Below are positions 12,401 to 24,400 of a stretch of DNA of 64,000 nucleotides, in pieces. Under the pieces are notes generated by a model. That model did not search any database and was not told where the DNA came from. It saw nothing but the letters and a program-made list of their open reading frames with translations. Origin of the DNA: Lagopus muta (Eukaryota > Chordata > Aves > Galliformes > Phasianidae); NCBI RefSeq assembly GCF_023343835.1, contig NC_064438.1, positions 58,614,578 to 58,678,577 on the forward strand. Direction: 5' to 3'. Every line of letters begins with the position of its first letter. Position 1 is the stretch's first letter. Position numbers and translations under genes: made by a program.

Positions 12401-15400
12401 GTAATCAGATTTGCTCTACAGAATGACTTACAATCCACCAGCCCACTTGGCGAGCAGAACCCAAAGCACTCAGTGTCCTACAGCACGACGATACGCCTGC
12501 CAAAGGCACCCTGACCTGTGTGGCAGCAGGCAGCCCCTGACCTGCATGCGGTGCTTCCCTGCTCTGCTGCAGCCTGTCCCAGCTCAGCCCAACCACAGCG
12601 CAGAGCTGCAGCCTAACAGCCCCTATCCCCTGTGCTGCTTCTCCCAGCCTGCTGAAAATCGAGTCTGACTGAACCAACGATGACATTCTTTCATTCTACA
12701 CACAATGCTGACTTAAGTATGTCTGCAGTTTCTGAAGATGAAATACCCTAAGATGAAAACCAAAGCCATTTTAAAACTGTGATGCATGTTTGAACACTAA
12801 GTAACAATGCTCCATTCATCCTCCGCGTGCGTTTCATGCTGTGCTGGGTTTTCAGAGCCCATCAAGTTGCACAAATATTACTAATATCTGCACTATTCAT
12901 ACATTGTCAAGCAGCAGCATTTACTTTAACTGCTCTCTGCTGCTTTGGTTGTTTTCATAGTTTGGTGCTGCCTCAGCTTCTTGCTCTGTGTACGGTGCCT
13001 GCACGGCACGAAGAGGTAAATCCCGAGAAAAGGGAGAGGCAATGATTGCCACCACAACTCCAGCGGTATTAATCACCCAAAGAAACAAAAAGCACACAGA
13101 CAACGGTGATAGGGCAAAGGAAAAATTGTGAAAGCAGAAGCTAAACTGAGAAAACAACGCGCTGGGGAATTTCCATGCTGCTGGCTGTGGGCCCACAGCT
13201 CTTTCAAAAACAACTCTCTGCAGTCGGCAGCTAAGCGGATTACAACAGATAAAGGCTGCTGAGAAATAATAGAAACATGGCCTAAATTCCAAACACCGGC
13301 GCACCTCAGGCTGCCGTGGGCCTTTGGACAGGAACAGCACAGAATCACAGAATTGCTCAGGTTGGAAAAGACCTTAAGGATCATCGAGTCCAACTCCAGC
13401 CCAACCATCCTACCCCAACTCTAAGAACATCACGGCCCTGAGCACCACATCCAAACGGTTTTTAAGCACATCCAGGGATGGTGACTCAACCACCTCCCTG
13501 GGCAGCCCATGGCAGTGCTTCACAGCCCTTTCTGCAAAGAAGTGTTTCCTGACATCCAACCTAAACCTCCCCTGCTGCAACTTGAGGCCATTTCCCCTCA
13601 TCCTGTTCACCTGTTCACCAGTGAGGAGAGACCAGCCCCGCTCTGCTGCAATCACCTTTCAGGTATTGGAAGAGAGCAGTCAGGTCTCCCCTCAGCCTCC
13701 TTTTCTCCAGCCCAATCAGCCCCAGTTTCTTCAGTCTCTCCCCATAGGCCACATTCTCCAAGCCCTTCACAGCCTTGTTGCCCTTCTTTTGCACCTGCTC
13801 CAGCACCTCCATGTCCTTTCTGTACTGAGGTGCCCAAAACTGAACCCAGCACTCGAGGTGAGGCCTCACCAGTGCTGAGTACAGGGCAGGATGACTTCCC
13901 CAGTCCTGCTCACCACAGCATTCCTGTCACAAGCCAGGATGCCACTGGCCTTCTTGGCCACCTGGGCACACTGCTGGCTCATATTCAGCTGCCTGTCCAT
14001 CAGTACACCAAGGTCCCCTTCCATCAGAAAGACAGAATGTAGAATATATATATATATATATACACACATATGTATACATACACACACAGAAAGCCACCCA
14101 GAAGCCTGAACTGCTCCTTTTTTTAGTGGGATACCACTGGCACAGCACTTCTTGCTCCCATCAGAACCCAAGCAGTTAAGTGAACACTGGAGAAGCTTAG
14201 GATCAAGCTTTGGTCACAACTAGTGGAAATGGGGTCAGTCTCTCATCACAAAAATATTTATTTAGAAAAGAAATTAATGCTTTAATTAAAAATTAAAGCC
14301 CACATGAGTATAATATCTCTGCGCTGGTTTGTTATTTCCTACGCTTGTTGCATAACTTTTTTGTTTTTTAATTTCCCATTACTTGTATTTTTATGTTTCT
14401 TCTCTTGACCTGGTTTATAACATGCAAGAAAATCATATTGGCACTGTTTGCTTAGTGTCCAATTTAATCATCTTCTGCAAAACAAACCAAGGAAGACTAT
14501 TACAAAAGACAGCAGGATCCAGGCACCTGGAGCTTCAAAACTAACAGAACAGTAAACATAACCTACTTAGAAGAGATACAGAAACAAGCACTACTCAGAG
14601 TGATTGCTTTTATCTGGTCTCCCTACCTTTACTTTTAATTGAAAAGATAATACTTCTGGATTAGGTCTCCTGAACCTTTCCAAAACATTGACATGTTATA
14701 TTACACTCATTTAGATGAATTTCTTGCTAGGACTAATGACTTCTTCTAGCTTGCTAAATGCAATTCAAAAAGCTGACAGATTTACTACCAGTATATACAA
14801 GGCAGCCAGTGAAGTTACCCATACTGCACTAAAACTGCCAGGAACACAAAGGTTTTGGCAGAACAAGAACCTTCCCAGCTCCAGCCGTGACAAACACAGA
14901 ACCTATATGCAAGGACACGAGGCTGCAAGGTGTGATGGAGAGCTACCATGACACCTGTCCTGTGCAGGAACACCACCGTGTCCTACATCTGCACATGCCT
15001 AATGGGACACGGGGCCAGGCAGCTTCACAACACCCCCCTGGGTCTGTTGTGCCCCACACAAACATTGCACTGCTCAACTCTCAACTCTGGGGTAGCAACT
15101 TTTCAACAGAGTGAATTAAGAAAAGAAGGAAAGAGGAGGCTTTTCCCACGTCTGGACCCCACAGTTCTCAGCTGGAAAGCTGGTTGAGCAGCGTATTTGT
15201 CACAGGTCTACAGGGAAGGGTTCTGGTTGTACCGTGCCGGTGGAGTGATTTTGTAGGAAGGCGTGAAGGCAACAGGGGTCTTCCAATATCACACAGAATC
15301 ACATAGAATCACCTAGAATCAATGGAAACGACCTAAAAGATCATCTAGTCCAACTGTCCCCTCATCACCACTGCCACCACAAGCACTAAACCATATCACG

Positions 15401-18400
15401 CAGCACGTCGTCCAGACGCCTCTTGAACACTGCCAGGGACGGCGACTCCACCACCTCCCTGGGCAGCCATTGCAGTGCCTGACCACTCTCTGAGAGAAAA
15501 AGTTCTTCCTCACGTCCAACCTAAACCTCCTCTGGTACAACTTGCGGCCACTGCCCCATGTCCTGCTCGTTGCCCGGGAGAAGAGGCCAAACCCTTCTTC
15601 ACCACAGCCTCCCTTCAGGAGGTTGCAGAGTGCAGTGATGTCTCCCCTGAGCTCCTCTTCTCCACACTGAACAATCCCAGCTCCCTCAGCCTCTCCTCAT
15701 AAGACTTGTGCTCCAGACCCCTCACCATTTTGTTGCCCTTCTCTGCACACGTTCCAGGGCCTCAAGGTCTTTCTTGTAGTGAGGGGCCCCAAACTGAACA
15801 CAGCACTCGAGGTGCGGCCTCACCAGTGCTGAGTACAGGGGGATGATCACCTCCCTGCTCCTGCTGGCCATTCCTAATGCAGGCCAGGATGCCGTTGGCC
15901 CTCTTGGCCACCTGGGCACACTGTGGGCTCATGTTCAGCCGAGCATCAACCAAAACCCCCAGGTCCTTCTCTTCTTCAGACTCACAGCCACTCATCCCCA
16001 AGACTATAATGCTGCATGGGGTTGTTGTGCCCAAAGTGCAGGACCCAACACCTGGCCTTGTTGAACCTCATCCCATTCACCTCAGCTCAGCCATCCAGCT
16101 GATCCAGATCCCTCTGCAGGGCCTCCCTGCCCTCAGGCAGATCCACACCACCTCCCAGCTTCGTGTCATCTGCAAACTTGCTGAGGATACACTCAATGCC
16201 CTCATCTGGGTCATCAATAAAGATATTAAACAAGATGGGCCCCAGTACCGACCCCTGGGGGACACCACTTGAAACGGGTCACAGCTGGACTTCACTCCAT
16301 TCACCACGATCCGCTGGGCACGGCCCTGTAGCCAGTTCCTTACCCAAAGAAGGGCAGACCTGTCCAGGTCACAGGCAGCCAGTTTCCCCAGAAGCAGCCT
16401 GTGAGAGATCATGCCAAAGGCTTTGCTGAGGTCTAGGAAGACATCAGCAGCCCTTCCCTCATCTACCAGACTGGTCACCCAGTCGTAGAAAGAGATGAGG
16501 TTGGTCAAGCACAACCTGCCTTTCACAAACCCGTGCTGGCTGGGCCTGATCCCCTGGACACTGCATACATGCTGTGCAATCTCATCCAAGATGATTTGCT
16601 CCATAACCTTCCCTGGTACCAAGGTCAGGCTGACAGGCCTATAGTTCCTCGGATCCTCCTTACAGCCCTTCTTGAAGATGGGAGTCACATCAGCAAGCCT
16701 CCAATCCTCTGGGACTTCACCAGTTAACCAGGAGCACTGATAGATGGCTGAGAGGGGCTCGGCAATCACCCCCGCCATGGGGTGCAGCCCATCCGGTCCC
16801 ATGGACTTGTGACAGTCCAGATGGAGGAGAAGCTCTCTGACTGTCTCCACGGAATCGCTGGGGGCATATTCTGAGCAGTGTCACAGACTTCCAGATCAGG
16901 GCATGAAAAGCCCAGAGGATAACTGGTGTGGCTATTAAAGGCAGATGTAAAGAAGGCATTGAGGACCTCAGCCCTCTCCTTGTCCTCAGTGACCACATTC
17001 CCTGCTGCTGAGATCTGGAGCGTTCATTGCTTTGTTTTAGGAACTAAAAAGGGCTGTGTTTAACAAAGTGTGATGCCTTGGGAGGGGTAACCCTAACATT
17101 CCCTAAAAGCTCCAGCAGGAACTGTGCACCACCTGTGCAAACTGTAACTCAGCTTCAAGTGGAAGAGCCCAGGGATGCCAGCAGCACAAAGCCCCATGGG
17201 GGGAGACACAGAGGGATGGAGCAGCTCACACACTGCTCCACCAGCTGCAGAGAGCCCTGCACTCCCTGCACACAGGAGAACAAACAGCTCATTGGCATGT
17301 CTGGGGAAACCTCTCAGATCATAAATACAGCACGTCAACGAAGAGGAGGACAATTATTAACATAAAAAGGTGTGGGGCTGCAACAGAAGATGGCTGAGGA
17401 AGGCACAGGAGCTGGTGCTCAGTTTGAGTTACTCTCCGTGTATCTCAGAGCTGTGACAAACGACCAGTAGACTCTAACTGTAAGCCAGAAGAGTGCTGTT
17501 ACATGTAACCTTTGTGCTGACAGATTCCTATCTCCCTTAAAGCAGAAATACAGAAACAGGGACACAGAAGGGAACGGTGCTTTTAAGATGATCTTCTGAT
17601 TCTCTAAAACCAGTACCGATCAACAGACAAAGCATCTTTCTTCCTCTCAAAGTTTCTTTGTCACATTGATGCCAATTCATAAAATCACAGAACAGCTTGG
17701 GTTGGAAGGGACCTCAAGGATCATCAAGCTCCAACCCCACTGCTGTGTGCAGCGTTGCCAGCCACCAGGTCCAGGACCAGATCACATTGCCCAGGGCCCA
17801 TCCAACCAGGCCTCGAACATCTCCAGGGACGGCACCCACAGCTCCTCACCATCCTCTCAGTGAAAACCTCCACTGACATCTACTCTCAATCTCCTTTCCT
17901 TTAGTGTAAAACCTTTCCCCTTTGTCCTACCACTGTCTGCCCATGTAAAAAGTTGACTTCTCTCCTTTTAGTCTCCCTTTTAATATTGGAAAGCCGCCAT
18001 GGGGTCTCCCCAGAGCCTTCTCCTCTCCAGGCTGAACACCCCCAGCTCTCAGAGTTTCTCCATAGGAGAGGTGCTCTGAGCACCCTCTGGACCCACTCCA
18101 GCAGCCCCACATCTCTCTGTGCTGGTCCCAGGTCTGGATGCAGCACTGCAGGCATGGCCTCACAAAGGCAGAGCAGAGGAGGACAGCCTCTCTGTCGGTG
18201 CAGCCCAGAGTGCAGCTGGCCTTCCAGACTGCAAGTGCACACTGCTGGCACAATCTTCTATTACGGCATATTTCACTTATAAAAAAGGCCTACAGTTTAT
18301 ACTTTTCAATTAATTTCACTGAGAATATTTTTCCTCTGTTACTTGAGAGGTTATAAAAAGAAATGGTATTTCTATACCAATCTGTAGTTCAGTAAATGGC

Positions 18401-21400
18401 ATCTCTTTGCACATAACAGAATGAATTGTATCCTCAATCTGCAAGGCTGAATATTTGTTCTTCTTGTATATACAGAGAAATAATCCTCAGGAAAACACCA
18501 GGAATGCAGCACTAACAAAACCACCAAGATCCAGCAGCTACACACAACATCAGTAAGTTGCAGGAAAAAATAAGAAAAATAAAAAAATAAAAAAATCAGC
18601 TTTGTTCAGCTCTAGGAATAGTCCTATGCTAACAGTCCTAACAGCACCAGACACAGACCATGGCACATCTTCAGCACTCTATGAGGCAGCTTCTTGTACA
18701 AAATTACCAGGCACATCACAAAATAAAACCAAATGAAATAAACAAAGAGCAGATCTTCGAAGGAGGATCTGAAATTCCTGCCAGCCTCTCTCTTGGAGCA
18801 GCCACTTACCCTCCAAATGATGCCAGAACAAGGGTTGGAATAGTTTTCTGTTACAAAGTATCAGAATCACTTCTGCAGGCCGAGGAGGAGCCTCTGCACA
18901 GAGCCCAGAAGTCAGCCCATCTCCAGAGCACTGACCAGCTGGGAGCCATCTGAGGTGCTATGATTAAGTTGCAGTAATTCAACTTGCCCAACCATGTAGA
19001 AATTCCCAATCCTCACAAGTGAAGTAGGTGCTCGTACTGCACTGAAGCACTGTTCAAGACGTTACCTGTGATGTGGATGCATTCATACAGTGACTTGTTT
19101 CATGACACCCACCTGCAGCCAAGCAGCTGCCCCACATAGGAGCAGCTTGATGAACGAAGCCTGATAACACCCACAGCTCAGCTCCCGTCAGCATGTGCTC
19201 CACAAATCCCGTGATTCAGCACATCAGGAGCTGACCATGGAATCACATCACCAAGCAAGGCTGTCAAGAGACAACCTACCTCGGCCGGCCACCTTTGGCT
19301 GGCAGAAGGAACGCATCGCAGAACTGATTTCAGTCTGTTCTGTGCCATTACGACCAGCGAACTCCTGCTCCTAAGGCAACTAATACTTTGTTGGATCAGG
19401 GAACGGAGCCTGGGAGGGAGAATTAAGTGTCACATCTCACAGACAACAGCTTCATTCCCAACCCATGTTCTCCTTCCCCTACAGGCATCTCAGCAGCGTA
19501 TGGGAGAGATTCCTTTCCTTAAAGAAAAGTGAAAGGTCCATGGCTTCCCTTTCTTGCCTGAGACAAAGGGAGTGCAACTCATATTCCAGTAGTGTTGGGA
19601 ACCACGGACAGGCAGCTACAAGCAGGGCTGCACGCTCTGCACAGCCCACAGTCAGGTCCGGCTCTGGGACAGCCCTCCCACATTCCGGGGAGCTGTGTGC
19701 CTTTTCCTTTCCATAATGTGATATAGCCATCAAATCCCAAAGCTGGATATTCAAGCACAAAACGACTCCTGGATTTTGTGTGCAATCAGCGTCCAATAAC
19801 ACTGCAGGAACTCCTGAAAAAAAAAGATGGATGTGCCAGGAAAGAAAGGGAGCAGGGAAAGGAAAGGAGTTGGGAAGGGAAAGAAAAGCAGACAGGAGAG
19901 AGAAAGGAGCTGGAAATGGAAAAGCGCTGTGAAAGGAGAGAAGCAAAAAGAAAAAGTGCGGAAGGAAAAGGAGCTGGGAAAAAAGAAAGAAGCAAGGAAA
20001 GGGAGATGGGAAAGGAGCGGAGCTGGGAAGGCGAACCTTCCTTAATACCTGAAAGCACACGAAATGCAAACACCCTGACAGCTGCACCGCTGGGAGCTGG
20101 CAGCAGCAGGCAAGGCAGAAAGGCAGCTGCAGACAGGTGTGTAAAACACACGCACACACTCACACGCACGCACACCTGCTGTCCCCGTGCCCGCCCCTCG
20201 CTCCCGCCCCCTCCGAGCCCTTCATAAAGCGGCTCTGCACACACGGCGCGGCACGGCGCACCCGGCGCGATGGAGACGGGCGGCTGCCGCATGAGCGGCG
20301 CGGAGCCGAGCGGCCCGGCCGCCATCACGCTGGAGGATCTGGACGGCGTGGCGGAGGAGAGCGCCGACTCGGCGTACCACAGCCACGGCAGCAGCCTGGA
20401 GGAGGAGGGGGCCGAGCGCATGGACGACGAGGAGCAGGAGCGGCTGCTGAACTACTGGCAGAGCGTGGGCAGGGGGCACCAGGTGGACGTGCCCCGCGGT
20501 AAGCCGGCCGAGCGCGGGGCGGGGGGCGCGGGCGGCTCTCCCGTCGTTCGCCTTCCGAGCTGCGGGGCGTCGACCCTGGAGCCGATGGGGGCCGACGGCC
20601 TTGGTTAAAAGTTCAACGGGCCGACCCCGAGCTACAGAATGGTAGAACCGTTCGGTTGGAAGGGCCGGCGCCAGTGATCCTATGATGTTGTAGGAACGCG
20701 CCTCAGTGGGGCGAGCTGAGTAGGCCGTCTGTTCTTAAACCTAAGCCATCTTTCAGTGCCAGCTTTCAGTAAACTAGAGGCTTAACTTTGCTTTTTGACA
20801 ACAAGCTGCCAGGTTTGCCCCAATGAAAAGTTCTGTATTTTCCACGTTGAGCATAGAAAAATCAGAGAAGCTGTAGCAAATAGCACAGCTCAGCGACCAC
20901 AAGCCGCCTTTTGCAGTGTAACGCTGAGCAGGGATCCTCAGCACTGCTGCTGGGCTCCTAAGCAGCCTTCAAAGAGGGGGGAGGCAGCAAGCCCCAAAGA
21001 GACTGCCTTAAGTTCTGCTGAAATGGACCTGCTGCTATTGATGCTCCTTCACTCCAGCACAAAGGGCACAAGCTCACTTTCTCCCTTTTCAAGTAATTCC
21101 CAGAAATTCCATGTTACATTTCTGATGCCTTAAGAAGGAGAACTGATGGCTCCTCAGGTACCAGAACACCTCCAGCCTGGCTGAGAGCTGTGAATGCACA
21201 GCACCAGCAGGGCAGCCCTGGGCTCCAGTACTCGCTGTGGAGTCCTTAGGATAGCAAGCTGAGCATCACAGAATGGTTTGGGTTGGAGGGGACCTTTAAG
21301 GTCATCCAGCTCTAGCCCCTGCTGCAGGCAGGGCCACCTCCCATAGCCCAGGTTGCTCACAGCCCCATCCAGCCTGGCCTTCAGTGCTTCCATGGAGGGG

Positions 21401-24400
21401 CATCCACAGCCTCGCTGTGCAACCTGTTCCAGTGTCACATCACCCTCACAGTAATTAATTCCTTCCTGATATCTGGTCTAAATCTACCCTCTTCCAATTT
21501 AAAGCCATTTCCCCTCGTCCTGCTGCTACCTGCCCTTATAAAAAGTCAAAAGTGGTGCACATGCCAAAGTAGTATGTTGCCACATTTTGGTTACTACAAC
21601 AGAAAAGGTTTGCTTCATAATATGAAGCAGGTATTACAAAAATCAGGAGAGGGCTTCCTTCAGGTCCTGCCTGGAGCTGTCAGAGAGGGTTGCACCTTAC
21701 CTAGCAGAAAGAGCCTGTCAGATTAGCTTGCACCATTCTAAGTACAGGGGAACTGTTATCCCCCAGGGCAGCATGCAGTCAGCTAGAGCATCCCCAGCCT
21801 CAGGAGTCCCAGACGAAACACGGATGACTCTCTGTGAAGAGAAACCCACCGCTCTACCCATTGCAGCTGATGCTGCAGCGCACACAAATGTGGGATTTAT
21901 TTGCTGCCACAGTGGTAGCTGTGCAGCCAGGGCACTGCAATCTTAACAGCAGAGCATATGCTTGCTGTAGCCTAGTGGTAAAGTCTGTGAAATAAGAGCA
22001 AAACTGCTCCTGTCCATAGTTCTGGGCCGTGCAAGCTTGGCACCTTGCTGCATGGTGGCAGCACGCCTTGGAGAAAGATATCTTGCTAGTAGCTTTTGTT
22101 AGTACCTTGTAAGGGTTACAGAGCAGCATCACCCTCCTACAGACATCATGAGGTTTGAACACGCTTACAGGACTGACATACCAATTTGTCACTGTTAGCA
22201 AGACCACAGTAATCCTGCAGTGAGACTGATCAGCCTGTGCCAAACCTTGCAGCCAAAAGGAAAGTACAGGTGTAGGATGATGCAATACGGCTTTCTTGGC
22301 TTGAGAACTCCATGTTATCCACTCCCAGCAGAAGCAGAAAACATGCTGCAGCAGTTCCTTCACATTTCTCAATTCTAACTTCAACACAAGATTAACAAGA
22401 GAACTGTTAAGCATGGAAAACATCCACTTGCTGTAGCGTTAGGCTATCTAAAGATCCGCAGCATACAAAGCAGCATGTTCTGAATTGAGCACCCTGGCTC
22501 CAGATCAAGCTTCAGATATTGACTTGCACGTGATTTTCCATCAGTTCCCATACACTCCCCATGCTGAGGTTATGTCACATGGGCAGTAGCACATCTGTGC
22601 AGATATGTGGCTGCTGGGCATGCAGGGAAGGAACCATGGGGGGAAGGATGGAAGGATGGAAGGAAGAGGCTGCTGTCAAGTGTGCATCATCTACAGAAAG
22701 CCCTTTGTAAAGATTAGCCTCTTTCACAAACCTACCCACAGCTTGGGATACAATTATTTCATAACCATAATTTACAATTTTAAAACGTAATTAAACCAAG
22801 CCCTCACCCAGGTGCACTGTTACAACTCGTTATCATCTCGCCTCATTTTGTCACACCAGGATTCAGGTTGCCAAGCCTGGACTGAGAGAGCATCTGTATG
22901 TGAAACAACTCCCTTGCTTTGAGCCATGAAAGCTGAGTGCTGTGCATGGCTGAGTATTCACAGCGCACATCATGCTGCTGTGCTGGTGGGCACGGATTTG
23001 TGGAGTGAAGAGTAAAACTGAAGGGACTTCCATTGGTTGTAACTGTTATCCCGTGTGTTAACATGCAGAAAAGAGTCTGATCACATTTGTCAGTGAAAGA
23101 ATCAGAAATAGAGTTAAGGTTTCCAGGGCCTTAAAAGATCTTCTAATTTGCCACTGTAAATCCAGAGCTGAAGCATAACGTGCTGTTTTTTCCCTCAGCA
23201 TCCAAGGAGGTCAATTTTAAATGTCATTACTTGCATTTTAAATTTATTTCTCAATGACATTTACAAAAACAGGTCTAAAATAAGCTAAAGTGTATCCTTC
23301 TGCCCCTTATTAATAGGATCTTTACTGCTCCAAACAGCAGTAGAGCCCCACACTGAGTGCCAGGAGATGCAGGTTTGATTCCCAGCTCAGCTCCAGATTT
23401 ACTGAGTGACACAGGCCCAGTTAATCCCTCTGCACTTTAACCCTCTCCTCTCTGCAGCTCCGTGCCCCCAGCACCCTGTCTCCCTGCTGAAGGCACTGGG
23501 GCACTCGGGACACAGAAAAGGGATTTTCAGTTGAAACTTCCAGTCCTTTGCACACCCGTGTCTGACACCACGGGGCCGTATGGCAGAAACTCACAGACAT
23601 GTTTTCAATCACTGTACAGGAAAAACAAGTTTCTTAACCCCTACCCAAGTGCACAAATGCTCGTATCAGCCCAGCTTGGAGAAACAAGGGAGCAGCTCCT
23701 TTGGCAGAGAGGCTTTGTGTCGCCAGGCACAACCCTGCGGCTGAGCTGCTGAAGCTGCCTGTGAGGGCTGGCCAAAGCCTATTTACCAACTGCAGCCAAA
23801 GGCAAACACAAATACATTCACCCCAGCCATATTTAAACTGCAAAACCCACAGGGGGACAGAAGCACAAGGATGTGCTGGTATTTCACATGTGAGTACAGA
23901 TACTGACCGTGTGAGCTTAGCTGGGAATATAATGATTAATACAGCTGCTTTGCTCTACTCCCACCCTGCTCTTGGGCTTCACTTTGCTGGAACATCCACA
24001 TCTCTGCTGGCTTCCACCAGCAGCCCCCTACCCCTTCCAGGCCTCTCACAGCCCGCACCTGATGTCCTCAGCATCCAGCCACAGACAGTGGTGGGCTGCT
24101 GGGTGGATTTGATGATCTCAGTGATCTTTTCCAACCTGAATGATTCTATGATAAAACTATTATGCACCAAAAAGAAATAGCCTCAAATTAACACGTGCAC
24201 AAAAAAGTTCTATTCTAGTTCCTTTGTTAAACAATCACATCTTGAGAAGATGCATTTCTTCAGTGAAGCATGCACTGAGGAATTTCAATTTTGCTCTTAT
24301 TTATTTCTTTAATTTAACAGGACACTTTTCTTCTCTCTTATCTGTGGTTTTGGTGCTGTTAAAGAAGCAAACATCTTACATTAAGAGTCATCCATCTCTG

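Larger units (their letters stand above)
11807..20180. other. FANCM intron 4, part downstream of the nested gene
   Basis: It contains CR1 copies at 13.3-14.0, 15.3-17.0 and 17.7-18.3 kb, a TA/CA microsatellite at 14.04 kb, an A-rich patch at 18.57 kb and a near-homopurine tract at 19.84-20.03 kb. The remaining sequence (11.8-13.3, 14.1-15.3, 18.3-19.8 kb) shows no gene I can support. Confidence 0.65.

Noticed and set aside
19479-20159. 226-codon minus-strand frame rich in Phe, Pro, Leu and Ser
   Set aside because: It is simply the complement of the homopurine tract, giving repetitive FPxPFS residues.
20636-20680. Possible CR1 terminus (CAGAATGGTAGAACC, then GGTTGGAAGGGCC)
   Set aside because: Too short and diverged to separate from chance; left out of the feature list.
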